From positions 1 to 64,000 of the forward strand of contig CAZCNE010000002.1 in NCBI GenBank assembly GCA_964500515.1: a stretch of DNA of 64,000 bases. Reading direction: 5' to 3'. Shown here piece by piece: positions 32,787 through 46,100 of the stretch. Source of the DNA: Altimarinus sp964500515. Lineage in GTDB: Bacteria; Patescibacteriota; Gracilibacteria; BD1-5; UBA6164. The notes under the pieces were generated by a model. That model ran no database searches and was not told the origin of the DNA. It saw nothing but the letters and a program-made list of their open reading frames with translations. Position numbers and translations under genes: made by a program. How positions within the stretch are numbered: position 1 is the stretch's first letter; the number at the start of each line of letters is the position of its first letter.

Positions 32787-35417
32787 TTAAATTGTTATAT
32801 TTCAATCATTTACAATTATATCATTAACTTCACTTATAACAGTATTGTAATCTCATTTTTTTAGCATATCTTTCAATATCTTATACTTACTCATCATTTT
32901 TTGTTCTTTTAGATCAATTTTATATTGTTTTTCTTTACTTATTGCTTTTTTAAGATAATCATTTATTTTTTTATGAACATATCATTCTTTTATATATCTT
33001 ATAGATTCTTGTTTTAATTTTAATATTTCTCATGTTATATAAAGATTTTCAAGATTTTTTAAAATTAAATTTAATTGTTTTTGTTTCCTAATTCTTATTA
33101 ATTCTTTTTCAACTTCTTCTTTAGTTTTTCATTCTAATTCTCTCATATTTTGTCTTGTTAATCATTCTTTCATAGACAAATCTTTTAAATATAGGGATTT
33201 TTTGTTTACTAAATCTTTTCAAAAATTTCTCTTAACCATAAAAATAGTAGCATCATCATAAAAATTTACATTTCCTCATCTATAATCTTTGATAGATTCA
33301 ACTATTTCTTTATATAAAAGATAAATATTTGTTGTTTTTGAAATTGATTTTTTTACTATTGATACAAAACCATCAACTCATAATAATTTATTATCTCTAT
33401 TTCTTGATTCAACAATTCAATCACTATATATAATTATAATATCTCAATCTCATAAAGTTAATGCTCTTGATTTTATCTGATGTATATCATCTATAAGCCT
33501 AATTCAAGCAGCTAATCATCAAGAAATATATTTTTCTATTTCTCATGTATTTTTTCTATATACCAAAATAGGCTCATGTCACATTCAAACATATTTTACA
33601 TAATTTAGGTTATCTTTTCTTATTTCAAAAAATAATCAAGTAATAAAATTTCAACTTCTAAGATCTTGTTTTAATCAATTATTTATTTCAAATGCTAATT
33701 TTTCCAAAAAACTTATTTTTGCCAAATTATAAAAAAGTCTTGTAACAAGTGTAACCATTAATCAAGCTTTTACTCAATGTCATGTTGCATCTCATAAAAA
33801 GAATTTATATGTTTGTTCATCTTCTGAAAATCAAAATGCGTCTCAAGAAATTTTATCTTTTCATAATATTTTTGCATATAAATCATAGCCCAATAATCTA
33901 TCCTTAGATATTTCTTTAACTAATCATAAATGCATACTTTCTACCCTACTTTTTTTTGAAATTTCATCAACTTCTTTTTGAGTATCAATTAGCAAATTTA
34001 CTTCATCTATTAATTTCCTTTCATATAATCTTTTTTTTACTTTTCTATATAAACTAAATTTATTTATCAATGATTTTATAAATCATTCTCCTTTTATCTT
34101 ATTTTCTTCTTTTTTACCTTCAACATTAGATATAACATTTTCTATATTTTCTCAAATCAATACTTCAGCTTCTTTTTTTGCATTTTTAGCTAATTCTTTT
34201 TCTTTTTCTTCTAATTGTTGCTTAAATTTTTTTTGAAGTATTTTTTTCCATTTATTATAAAACTTCATAACAACTACACTTTCTTTATTTCATTCAAAAA
34301 ATGTGTTTATAAGATCAAGAGCTTCAGAAAATTTTTTTAATCATATAAGAGATTCCATTTCTAGCTTTATTTGCTCAAATTTAGCCTTAAATTTATCAAT
34401 TTCCATTTTTTCATTATATTCGATCTCTTCTTTATCTAATTTTGTTTTTAATCTTTTTACTTTATTTAATTTACCTTCATAATTATTTTTTAGTCTTTGT
34501 TTTTCTTTTGGAAGATCAATTTTTGAAATCAACTGATTAAAAGCATCTTTTTCTTTATTTAAAACTTCTTCAATAGCATCATTTGCTCTATCAAAATCTT
34601 TAATTTTTATAAAATAATTAATTCAGTTTATAGCTCAATTAAAATCTTTTATATTTTGTAATTCTATCTTCTTTTGTTCAGTATTTATATTAAATAACTT
34701 TTCAAAAAAATTCCTAGTATCTTTTTTTGCATTTTTAGCTAATTCTTTTTCTTTTTCTTCTAATTGTTGCTTAAATTTTTTTTGAAGTATTTTTTTCCAT
34801 TTATTATAAAACTTCATAACAACTACACTTTCTTTATTTCATTCAAAAAATGTGTTTATAAGATCAAGAGCTTCAGAAAATTTTTTTAATCATATAAGAG
34901 ATTCCATTTCTAGCTTTATTTGCTCAAATTTAGCCTTAAATTTATCAATTTCCATTTTTTCATTATATTCGATCTCTTCTTTATCTAATTTTGTTTTTAA
35001 TCTTTTTACTTTATTTAATTTACCTTCATAATTATTTTTTAGTCTTTGTTTTTCTTTTGGAAGATCAATTTTTGAAATCAACTGATTAAAAGCATCTTTT
35101 TCTTTATTTAAAACTTCTTCAATAGCATCATTTGCTCTATCAAAATCTTTAATTTTTATAAAATAATTAATTCAGTTTATAGCTCAATTAAAATCTTTTA
35201 TATTTTGTAATTCTATCTTCTTTTGTTCAGTATTTATATTAAATAACTTTTCAAAAAAATTCCTAGTATCTTTTTTTACTTCTTTATTTTCTGAACTTAT
35301 TTGATTTTCTTGAGTTTTATTATCTTTTTTTTCTATATTATCAACTGAAGCTATATTATTAGATTTTTTAGCTTCTAAATTTTGTTTTTTAGGATTTTTT
35401 AAACTTATTTTAAACAT
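32787..35417 (-). CDS. SpoIIE-type protein phosphatase with duplicated coiled-coil region
   Basis: The 876-residue protein ends with a PP2C/SpoIIE-type Ser/Thr phosphatase domain (about 490-730). Metal-binding aspartates are seen in KISGDAFGF, GDATGHGVKAGLM, IIIYSDGIVESRN and FYDDATIFM. A charged helical tail follows to 876. The N-terminal part consists mainly of a 183-residue helical, Lys/Glu-rich unit present twice and identical at the DNA level (34171-35277). No membrane helix is seen. The gene lies between pilB and pilC on the same strand, with gaps of 15 and 16 bp. It probably controls pilus assembly through dephosphorylation of a partner; no kinase or anti-sigma-like partner is nearby. 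Confidence 0.88.
34171..35277. repeat. Exact tandem duplication of 549 bp inside the phosphatase gene
   Basis: Copy A (34171-34719) and copy B (34720-35268) are identical as far as I can compare them line by line. A further 9-bp match (TCTTTTTTT) lies at the outer junction, so the matching segments are 558 bp long. The unit length is exactly 183 codons, so the frame is kept. The 9-bp direct match suggests origin by slippage or unequal recombination at short homology. Lack of differences means that the event is recent, or that the assembly doubled the unit. Confidence 0.93.
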
Positions 35418-35432
35418 TGTGTTTTATAATAA

Positions 35433-36659
35433 TTATATTAATTGTAAAGATTCTTCTATAGTTGTAAGTCACATAGCAGACTTAATCAAAGAATCTTGAA
35501 TTATAGTAATCATACCATTTTTTTTAGCTTCTTCCGTCATCTCAAAAGCTGTGGATTTTTTCAAAACCATTTCTTCTAACCAAGGTTCAACAATAAGAAC
35601 TTCATGAACTCAAAGTCTTCACTTATATCAAGTTCAATTACATTTTTCACATCAAACTCCCTCATAAAACTTCAATCCATCAACTTCAGTCTTATCCATA
35701 ATTGGATAAAGATATTCTCTAACTTTTTTTAAAATATGATCTTGTAGAACTTTTTCTTTTTTACAATACTGGCATACTTTTTTTATAAGTCTTTGACTGA
35801 TTACCATTCTCATAGCTGATGCTAACAAAAAAGTTTCAACTCCCATATTTATAAGTCTTTGTACTGTTGCTGTTGCTGAGTTTGTATGTATTGTAGATAA
35901 AACTAGGTGTCATGTCAAAGCTGCTTCAACTGCTAAAGTAGCTGTTTCTTTATCTCTAATTTCTCATACCATTATTATATCAGGATCTTGTCTAACAAGA
36001 GATCTAAGTCAAGTAGCAAAGGTATAACCAATTTCCGGTTTAACCTGACTTTGATTTACGTATTCAATTTTGTACTCTATTGGATCTTCTAATGTTGAAA
36101 TATTGTATTCTAGAGGGTTAAAGTTCTTTGTTATTCAAAATAATGTTGTAGATTTTCATGATCCAGTAGGTCAAGCAACCAATATAATTCAATAACTACT
36201 TTTTAAAGCCTCTCTTATTTTTTCTAAATTTACATCAATAAATCACAATCTTTCTATATTTGTCAAAGAAGGATCAGGTTTAAGAATTCTCATTACAATT
36301 TTTTCTCAAAATGCAGTTGGCAAAGTAGAAACTCTGACATCTATATTTTCTTTTGCTTTATCATCAAAATAAACAATTTTTCAATCTTGAGGTTTTTTAT
36401 TTTCATCAATTTTTACTTTACTTAGAACTTTAAGCCTTGTAACTATTGGTGAAATATTATCTCTATCCAATTTATCCACAATAAAAAAATCTCAATCAAT
36501 ACGAAATCTGATAAGCAAAAATTCTTCCGTTGGTTCAATATGTATATCTGAGGCATTTTTTTCTATTGCAAGTTTAAACATATTAGCTACATATTCTACC
36601 GTATCTCAAGCATTTTTTTTGACTTGCATATTTTTAACTACCTCTCTGTTATCAAGCAT
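35433..36659 (-). CDS. pilB: Type IV pilus assembly ATPase PilB (T2SE family)
   Basis: The 408-residue ATPase drives pilus extension. It has NASDIHIEPTEEFLLIRFRI near residue 38 (N2 domain). Walker A GPTGSGKST is near 165, the Asp box TLEDPIEY near 190, Walker B VGEIRDKETA near 230, and the His box STIHTNSA near 255. The zinc-binding cysteines CQYC (near 294) and CEKCNGTGY (near 335) separate it from PilT. It lacks the N-terminal N1 domain of many PilBs (full-length forms have 550-570 residues). It heads the minus-strand block that continues to the ATP synthase genes. Confidence 0.95.
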
Positions 36660-36814
36660 ATAAATCTATTTATATTTACTTTATATTAAAGTATATCATA
36701 TATTTTTTTGTATTTCCAATTTTTAGCATTAAAAAAATAATAATTTTTCACTTTATTTAATTTATAAATATAATAATTAAAATAGTTTTTATTATTTAAT
36801 GCTTATTTTAAATT

Positions 36815-37477
36815 ATGTTTGTAGTTATAGAGTGAATTGATTGAAGCTGAAAAGGCACTCAAGTAAAATTAATCAAGAAAGAATTAGAAAAAATTTGAAA
36901 AAAGGTAAAAATAATAGATTATCCTAGATATGGGACAAAATGAGCTATATTTGTTGAAAAATATTTAAATTGAAAATATTGAAAAAATATCAAGCCCGAA
37001 GTAGCTTCTATATTTTATGCACTTGATAGGTTTGACTCAAGCAAAAATCTAAAAAGATATTTAAAAAAATATAACTATATAATTTCAAATAGATATACAA
37101 GCTCAAATATGATTCATCAAACTGGGAAATTACTTGAAGAAAATAAAAAGAAAGAAATAAATAATTTTTTGGAATGGTTAGATAAACTAGAATTTAAAAT
37201 TTTGGAAATACCAAAACCAGATATCATAATTTTTCTTGATGTAAATCCTGAAATTTCTTGAAAACTTATAGAAAAAAAGAAAAAAAGAAAATATATAGAA
37301 TGAAATGAAAATAAAGATTTACATGAAAAAGATAAAAAACATTTATTAAACGCTTATAATATAGCAAAAAAAATTGCAAAAGACTATAACTGGAAAATCA
37401 TAGATTGTGTAGAGAATTGAAAAATTTTAGAAAAAGAAAAAATTACAAAAATGATTATAGAAAAAATTATAGTATAA
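36815..37477 (+). CDS. tmk: Thymidylate kinase
   Basis: The 220-residue enzyme phosphorylates dTMP to dTDP. The P-loop is near the start (FVVIEGIDGSGKGTQ), with three Gly codons as TGA. The DR(Y/F) motif reads ALDRFDSSKNL near 82, and ISNRYTSSNMIHQ follows near 103. The LID region is K/R-rich (KKKKRKYIEG). Length and motifs are typical. It is transcribed away from pilB, so 36660-36814 should hold promoters for both; several A/T-rich -10-like sequences are present, but none is decisive. Confidence 0.94.
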
Positions 37478-37577
37478 TTTATATCTAAATTAACGAATTT
37501 ATATAAAGGCAAATTTTTCGACTACACTTTATTTATTTCAAGATGATAAAGTTTTTTTTGGTATTAAAAAGTTTATA

Positions 37578-37611
37578 AAATCCCCCTACCCCCTTTATCA
37601 AGAGGGAAATT
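37578..37611 (-). repeat. C/G-rich palindromic element, intergenic copy (reversed)
   Basis: AAATCCCCCTACCCCCTTTATC continues to AAGAGGGAAATT, the reverse complement of the element found inside the methyltransferase and helicase genes, with two or three changes. It lies in the 225-bp spacer 37478-37702 between the convergent tmk and yraN genes, where nothing else is recognised. A C/G-rich tail with GAAACGAACGAAGTGAAAGG follows at 37620-37641. Confidence 0.85.
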
Positions 37612-37702
37612 AGAAGGGAGAAACGAACGAAGTGAAAGGGGAAAATTGTTTTTTTTGAAAATACTATTTACTTATTTTTATCAAATATTAAAAAAATGTA
37701 GA

Positions 37703-38041
37703 TTAAAGCTCTACATCTTCATAATGATTAATTTCATCTCATAAAATTGAAATAACATCAAATCTTACATTCTCAAAATCTAAATTATTAACAAAAACAT
37801 AATTCTCAATTGTTTTTTTTATTTTTTGTTTTTTTGAGAAATTTATACTTTCTTCTCAATATCAATATTTATCATTTTTTCTGTATTTAACCTCAATAAA
37901 CACAAATAATTCTCATAATTCAGAAATTATATCTATCTCTCAAATTACAGAATATTTATAATTTGTTTCCAAAATTTTATATCACTTTTCTTTTAAATAT
38001 TTTATAGCCATTATTTCTCATATATCTCAAGTTTTTTTCAT
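37703..38041 (-). CDS. yraN: YraN/UPF0102 family endonuclease-like protein
   Basis: The 112-residue protein starts MKKTGDIGEIMAIKYLKEKG, continues YKILETNYK, and then has GEIDIISELGELFVFIEVKY. These match the UPF0102 family (GxxGExxAxxyLxxxGyxil, GEIDlI, lvFvEVK). The D...ExK arrangement is that of PD-(D/E)XK nucleases, consistent with Holliday-junction resolvase relatives; activity is not established. It starts 14 bp after the lepB stop on the same strand. ATG at 38041 is the first start compatible with the family's N-terminus. Confidence 0.9.
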
Positions 38042-38055
38042 AAATTCAAAAAAAT

Positions 38056-38751
38056 TTATATATCATAATTTGCTTTTGATTTAGTTGAAAACCATTTTGG
38101 AAAAGTATTTATTCATAAGCTAGGATGTATAAATTTAAACTTAGAAAAGCTAAAATATCCTAAATCCACAAGTATTTTTCAGATAATATCTGATTTTAAA
38201 ATAAAATTTGATTTTCCTGGAATATAACAGCTAGAAAAACAAGATCTGCTATCTGTAGAATGATTTCTATTATCTCACATCACAAAATAATTATTGTCTG
38301 GAATTTCATACTCATAAGTAGTTTTATCTCAAGAAACAAATGTAGCATTTATATTTGATTCTGAAAGATAGGGCTCATTTATCTCTATATATTTATTTTT
38401 GCTTTTTGAAAATATATATACTTTTCCATCTTCTATTTTCATTTTATCTCAAGGAAGTCATATAATTCTTTTTAAAAAATATTCTCTTTCTTTACTAACA
38501 TGTGGTCTAAAAACTATTACATCTCATCTTTTTGGTTCTTGTAAAAATTTGTATGAAAACCTATCTACTATGATAAATTCTTTATCATAGTATGAGTCAT
38601 ACATAGATTGTCAATTAATCTGAAACGGCAAAACAAAAAGAGTTCTTATAACAAAAACTATAATTAAAATAATTATAACATCTTTTACAAAATCCAAAAC
38701 CTCCTTCATAGAAAGGTCTTTTTTTATTTTTCTGTTTTTTGTTTCTTCCAT
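38056..38751 (-). CDS. lepB: Signal peptidase I
   Basis: The 231-residue protease removes signal peptides at the membrane. It has one membrane helix (about 22-42, VKDVIIILIIVFVIRTLFV). The catalytic serine is in QINGQSMYD near 50, and the catalytic lysine in FLKRIIGLPGDKM near 98. Box E is present as NYFVMGDNRNHSTDSR. The C-terminal extension after this box is somewhat longer than usual, with two cysteines (SCFSSC). It is 1 bp from the hisS stop, so the two genes are co-transcribed. Confidence 0.94.
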
Positions 38752-38752
38752 T

Positions 38753-40123
38753 TTAAGATAAATTATTAATAGTTTTTACCAAATTTTCTATTTTTAATTC
38801 AATTTGTTCTCTTTTTTCAAGATTTTTTAGTGAAACAATTCACTTATTCATTTCATCTTCTCAAAGAATAATAAGAAAATTAATTCATTTATTATTTGCA
38901 TATTTTATTTGCTTATCTATTTTACTTGTTTCTAAATAAAACTCTGTATTTATTTCATTTATTCTAAGTAAATTTATTATTTCTAAATAATTTTTTAAAT
39001 AATTTTTATCTAAGTTCAAAACTAAGACTTTTGTCAAAGTCTTTTTCTTTTCTTTAATTTTTCAGGTTTCATTTAAAACTGTTAAAAGTCTTGATAGTCA
39101 AATACTTCAACCAGTTCAAGGATATTTATTTTTTATGAAATTTCAAGTTAAATTATCATATCTTCCCCCTGAGCTAATACTTCATAAATTTTCATAAGAA
39201 TCAATAAAAGTTTCATAAACCATTCAAGTGTAATAATCAAGTCATCTGGAAATGCTAGGATTTATTTTTAAAAATTCTTTTTTAACTCATAAGTTTATAC
39301 AAGAATCATAAATTTCTTTTAATTCCAAAAATCATTTTTCTAATTTTTCTTTTGATGTTTTTTCTGCTTTTGAAGATAAGATTATATTTAAAATATTTTT
39401 TATTTCATCTATATTTCAAGAATTCCCTAACAAAATAAATTCTATAATTTTATTACTTAACTCTTCATTTTTTAAAGTTTCTTGTAATAAATTTTTTGTA
39501 TTTGAAAAATTATATTTATCTGTATCAAGCTTATCTTTTTTATCTATAATTGAAATAATATCTCTTAACTTTTCTTTTTTAATTCACAAGCATAATAAGT
39601 ATCAAATAAGAAATTCTCTATGATTCAAATTTATAGTAAATTTTCAAATATCTAATTCTTTAAAAGTATTATAAATAGTTGAAATAATTTCACTATCGGC
39701 TAAAAGTGGTAATTTTCAATTTCAAATTATATCTATATCAGCTTGATAAAATTCTCTAAATCTTCATTTTTGTGCTCTTTCTCATCTATAAACTTTTTGA
39801 ATCTGAAATCTTTTAAATGGATATACTAGTTTATCATTATTTTGAGCAACATATCTAGCCAAAGGAACAGTTAAATCAAATCTAATTCAAAGTTTATTAT
39901 CATCACTTTGTTCTCAACTAATTCTATGAATTCAATAAATTTCTTTATCATCTGCTCATTTAGAACATAAAACTTCTTCTCTTTCAACCAAAGATGTTTC
40001 TATTGAATTGAATCAAGATTTAAGATAATTTTTTTTTATTATTTCTTTAAAATTATCTTCTATTATTTGATCCTCAGGTAAATTTTCAGGAAAACCAGAA
40101 ATTGACGATAAGTTTATTTTCAT
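38753..40123 (-). CDS. hisS: Histidyl-tRNA synthetase
   Basis: The 456-residue class II synthetase charges tRNA-His. Motif 2 reads QKVYRGERAQKGRFREFYQA near 115, with the arginines that bind ATP. The histidine-A motif is GLDYYTGMVYE near 300, and motif 3 is in GTGSSIGLSRLL. The early IRFDLTVPLARY is also diagnostic. A C-terminal anticodon-binding domain is present. The length is typical. It follows the large alpha-2-macroglobulin gene by 17 bp. Confidence 0.95.
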
Positions 40124-40140
40124 AAATTTTTATTGAATAA

Positions 40141-43100
40141 TTAATTTACTATTATTTTTTCTCAAGCACTTCTACCAAAAACTTCAGGATTATAAATTTC
40201 ACTTATATAACTTGGCTTTAAGTTAAATTCTCAAGTATAAGTAAATCTAAGTAAATAAGAAAAATTGTATATTCATGCAGGTAATTCTTTTGTATAAGCA
40301 AAAAATCTATCTTGTCTATATTCTTTTTTCTCAAAAATTTCATCTCAAAATTCTATAATTGATTTTGTAGAACTTGATAAATTTGGATTAATAATTTCAC
40401 TTCAAGCAGAAACAAATCATTCAAAAGCTACTTTATCTCTAGTTTCAGGAACTATAATTTTATTTCTTACAACAACTAATTGTCATAAATTAAAACTATT
40501 TAGTTTGTACAAATATTCAAAAATATCTTTTTTATATTTTAATTTATCATAAGATATTAATCATTCCTCATATTGTTTCCATTCTTTATCTTTAGCTTCA
40601 AGAATCACTTTATAATCATTGTAATCATAATATTCTTTTATAACACTAAATCCTTCATCTCTAGCTTGAACTCATTTTGAATCTATAAAATAAGTCACAT
40701 TTAAATCATAATATAAAGTTCAAGATCAAGTCTTGGATAAATTTAAAGTATTGTTATCTTTCATGATATTTGGATCAAGATTTGTGGAAAAAACATCTAG
40801 TTTATTTATATCATTAAAGTTTTTTTCTGCAATTTGTTCTCAATTTAAATTAATTTTAGCATAAAAATTCAACTTATTTAATTCTTGTGTTTTTATAATA
40901 TAATTTGTTATTGCTTTTATTACACTTATATTTTCTTTTGTAGATCAAAAACTTCAAGAATTTTTTTGTGAAATCATCCATCTATTTATATTGTCTATAA
41001 TTTGAGAATTTTTTTGTAATTCATTATTTTCTAAACTTAAAAGAATTTCCAAAAATAATGATGTATTTTCTAGTCTTGTGGAATCACTAGTTTTTCCTAT
41101 ATAAGCTCATTTTGGATTGTAAACTAATTCATCATTAAGAATGTAGTTAATATTTTCTTTCTGTTTTGCTTCCAAAGTTTGTTTTTCTTCCTTAGATATT
41201 CAATTTATTTTTATTAATTTAGATATTAAAATAGATTCATTTAAAATAGATGAAAGTTTATTATTTTTTATATCAATTAATTTATAAATTTTATAAGCTT
41301 CATAATCATCTTTGTTATAATCTAAAATAGAATTTATGGCATTTAATCTATCAAATTCAGAATATTCACAATTATTTTTTTCATTTTTTATACATCAATC
41401 AATTTGATTTTTATATAAATTTTCTTTTAAATATTTTACTAAATTTAAATTTATTGTATTATCTTGTTTGTATCAAATTTTTGCTAAATTTGAAAATGAT
41501 TCCAATATATATGAACTCAAAGCAAAATCTGAATAATTTTTAAATTGACTTGAAACATCATACCGATAAACAAAACCTCAATCTTCATTTTGAAATTTTC
41601 TTATATCAACTAAATATTCTTTTATGGTTTGATCAATACTTTTTGATTTAAAATTATTATCAAGATAATCAAAATATTTTATTTGTTTTGATTTAAAATC
41701 ATAATCTCTTCAAATACTATCATACAATTTTTTGATATAAACATTTGGCATAACGCTTGATGTTTTTTGTTCTGAAGAAGAATATGAATAATAATTTAGA
41801 TAATCAATTACATCAAGTAAATTACTAAAAATTGTTGCTCAATAATTAATTTGTATTTTCCCTATTTTATTTTTTATTCAAGTTAAATTAATTAATTCAT
41901 CAAACGAATTATTTGTAGTTTTTCAAATACTTGCAACAGATTCTTTTATGAGTGTATCTTTTATTTCAATAATTTTTTCTATTTCATCACTATTGTCTAA
42001 ATTACAATTTTTTGAATTACAAACTTCTACTGCTTTAAAAGTTAGTTTTGAAAAATTATTTTCATTTTTTAATCAATCTAAAACAAGATCAACTTTAAAT
42101 AAAACAGCTTTAGATTCTCAATTTTTTATAAATACTTTTTTCTGTTTTTCAGAATTTATTTTTAGATTATCTGAATCTAAACTAATAATAAATTCTGTAT
42201 CTTTTCAAGTTTTATTAAAAACAATCGGTGATAGAGTTATTATATCATTTATTCAAAAAAAGTTAGGTAAATTATCAGTAATAATAACATTTTTATTTGT
42301 AGTAATAGTTTTTTCTCAAATTCAAATTTTGTTTGAATTAGCATCATTTGCAACTACTTCTATATTCCAAATAGTTAAATTATCAGGCAATGCGTCCGTT
42401 TCTATAATTGCTTTTCAATTAAGATCACTTGTAAAATTTGCTTGCCAGAATGCTGTATCTTTAAAAATTCATCTTTTCTTTTTTGAATCTCAACCTTTTA
42501 TTTGATCTCAAGCTCATCATTTTTCACCTCACGAAATATCTTTTACTTCAAGTTTTTCAACCAAACTAAACATCGAAGAACTCATAAGAGTTCAAAGATA
42601 CCTCTTCATATCATAAAAAAATGCAAATGGATTTTTCTTTGGGTTTCAAACCAAGGCAAGCAAACTTTCATCAACTAATCAAACAGATAAATTGACATTT
42701 GGTACAGATTTTCAGCTATTGTCTTTTACATTTACTTCAATTTTTACTTTTTCTCATGGTTTATAATTTTCTTTATTTGTTTTTACTTCAACATTTAACT
42801 TTTTATATTCTGTTGATACTTTTGTACTTGTTAATCATCTTTTATATACAGGCAATGGATTATTTGTTTCTTGTCATATCAAAAATACTCTTAAATAATA
42901 GTTTGGATAATAATTATTTTTTACTGGAATTTCAATTTTATCTCAATATGATTTTATATCATGAATAAAATAATCTAGAATTCAATCATCTTTTTCAATC
43001 AAAAACAATGCTTTTCAATTATTTATAGGAGATTTTAATGTATATATAGCTGTTTCTCAAAGCAAAACTTGTGTTTTTTCAGGAATTAAATCAGTTGTAT

Positions 43101-46100
43101 CATTGTTTGGTGAAAACCAAGAAACATAATCATCGCTCGATACATAAACATTTATTGATGAAACAAAATCTTTTCAATTCTGTCATGTGTAAATTGCTTC
43201 TATCTTATACTCTCAAGAAGAATTAGTTTTTATAAGTTTTGAAGCAATTCATTGAGAATTTGTAGAAATATCAAATTCTGACTCTTTTGTTTCTTTTAGA
43301 TCATATTCTTTATAATAATATCCATCTATTCATTGTTTTTTTACTTCTTTCCATTCCAATTTTTTAAGAATGACTTTTATATTTTTTAATGAAACTGGTT
43401 TTGCATCATGATCAAGTAAGATAAATTCAGCATTAATTCAAGATTTAAAATCATTCCAATATGAACTTTTAAGTCAAACATATCAATCAGTTTTATGTAA
43501 AATTGTTGATATGGATTTATTTACTGTTTTATTTGTATTTTTGTCTTCTATTTCTATATTAAAAGTATTTATTTTTTCTCATTCTTCTGTACTATTTGAA
43601 AAATTATGATTTATCAAAGCTCTTCAAACAGTATCAACATTAAAATCTTTCACTTCCGATAAATTATCATCATAATCACAATATCACCAATAAATACAAT
43701 CAAAATATTTATATCATTCTCAGAATTGATATTCACTATAATTTTTTGCATCAAAGAAATAATTTTGAGTCAAAACTGAATATTTTCATTTTGTATTTAT
43801 AAGTTTTCATCAAAAATAATATGTTGGTAAAATTTCTAAACTTGTTTGTTCTCAAAGTAGATAATCACTTTTCAATCATTCTACATCTATTTTAAAATCT
43901 GGCTTTTTATATTCTTCTATAAAAAAATTAGCATTATTTTTATAAAAAGTATCTCAAGAAGAAAATTTAAAACTAAATTTTCAAAGCGCAACATCTTTTG
44001 GAATAATAAATTTTGTATTAAAATTAGAATTTTCATCAACTTCTATTTCCAATTCTCAAATTGACTTAGAATTTGAATCAATAATTTCTAATTTTCCACT
44101 TTTCAAAGGTGTTTTATGATATCAGTATAAGTCAAAATCTCTTAAAAGTCATTTTATATAAACAGTATCTCCTGGCTTGTAAATTGGTCTTTCTGTATAC
44201 AAATATAAATAATTTTTTGTATAACTTGATTCTCATCAATAATATTTAAAATCATAATCACTAAACATATTTGAATTTAAATCTACAATTCAAACATATT
44301 TATCATTGTAAGCATATATAAAATCATATTTTCAATCATTTTTTTCAGGAAGTTCATATATATTTTTTGATTTTTCTGAAAGATTGAATTTTGTATTTAT
44401 TTTATTTAAAGAAGAATTTTCATAATTGTATTTATAAAATTCAAAATTTAAATTTTCTACAGAATTTCATGAAAAATCACTTACAAAAAGCAAATTTTTA
44501 TTACTTGCATTTTCATAAGTTAAATTTAGATTTCATCTTATAAAAAATCTTTTAAAAGAAATACTTGAATTATTTGATGATAAGAAAATAAATGGACTAG
44601 ATAATTTTCATCAAACTACATCTTTTTCTAAATCAAATTTATTATTTGTTAAAATCCAATTTTTATTTTTTATACTTAAACTTTTTGAATATGTTTTTTG
44701 ACAATCTGGAATAAATCATTCTTGATAATATATATTTATTGCCTTCATAAACGATTCAGCAGACATTTCACAAACATTTAAATCAATATTAGATATATTT
44801 ATAGTCTGCAAATTTATAACTAAAGGTAAATTTGCAGGTATTAAATTTATATTTTTATTTAAAGATAAATATAAATATCTGTCTTTGTTTTTTATATCTC
44901 ATGTTTTTACTGTTTTTTGAAAAGCATTAGATAGTTTATTTCAATAAAAATCTTTTAGTTCAGGACTTCATTCCAAAGTATAATCTGAATTTGGGTTTAA
45001 TTTTGTACTTAAAACATAAAGAAATTCTCATTTTTTTGCTGGAGGACAATATGATTTATCTAAAAAATCTTTTTCACTTATATTTTTAGGATTTCATTCA
45101 GATGTAGAATAAATTCAAAAAAATTTTTGATCATCATAATTTATATAATCATAATTATTTATACTAGTTATTTTTGAATCAGGAGTAGTTTTTAAAATTT
45201 TATCTTTAGTTTTCCAAAAATCTGCAGATAATAGATTATTTGTATATAAACACGATTTTGAATAATCTATAAAAATTAAGTTATTTATAAGCAAATTTGG
45301 AGATGCTTCAAAAGTATAAAATAAATTTTCTTTTTGATTTTGGCTAATTGTCTTATCTATAACTAATTTAAATTTTTTTCAATTTTCTAATTTTTGTTTA
45401 AAATAAAAATATAAAGTATCTTGATTTTCTCTAATCGCTCAAGTTTTTTCATTTTTTAATTTTTGATATTTATAGTCAAAAATATATTTTTTTCAATTTT
45501 CGTCTTGAAAAGAAAATTTATTGATAAATTTTAAATCTATTTTTTCATCAAACTTTAGTTTTAAAACTAAATTTTCACTAGGAATATAATCTAACGAGGT
45601 AAAATTTAACACATCTACGACATTTGATCAAGAATAAACATACTGAAAAACTTCAAATTCTTTTAAAAGAGGAAAAGATTTAGTTTCAAATTCTTTTGGA
45701 AAAGAAGTAGATATGTTACCATATTTTGAATTTAATCATTTTGATATTTCCACTTTATAAGTTTTATCATAAATATAATTATCTCATTTAAGACTTACAA
45801 CTACATTTGATTCATTTAAATTGTCGTTATATAAAACATATTCTTTTTTTTGCTTGTTTCAATTTTTATCAATCTCAAATATATTTAATTTAGTGTAAAG
45901 TGATTCTATAGAAACAGGAAAATTAAAATTTAGATTTATATTGTCTTTTACACTAAATTCTTTATTTACACTTAAGTCTAATTTTGTTGTTTTTATCTCT
46001 GCGCTTGCTTGAGATCAAATTTTATATAGAAGTCATCATTTATCTACAATGTCAATCTTATAATTTGTTGCTCATTGCCATCAGTTATTTGGAGTAAACT

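Noticed and set aside
34171..35277. CRISPR-like or satellite repeat
   Set aside because: There are only two long, adjacent, coding copies in frame; no short repeats with spacers are present anywhere in the window.
41948..42505. 185-codon open frame on the plus strand
   Set aside because: It is antisense to the alpha-2-macroglobulin gene and has no protein-like motifs; low GC and the lack of TCA/TTA-type stops explain it.
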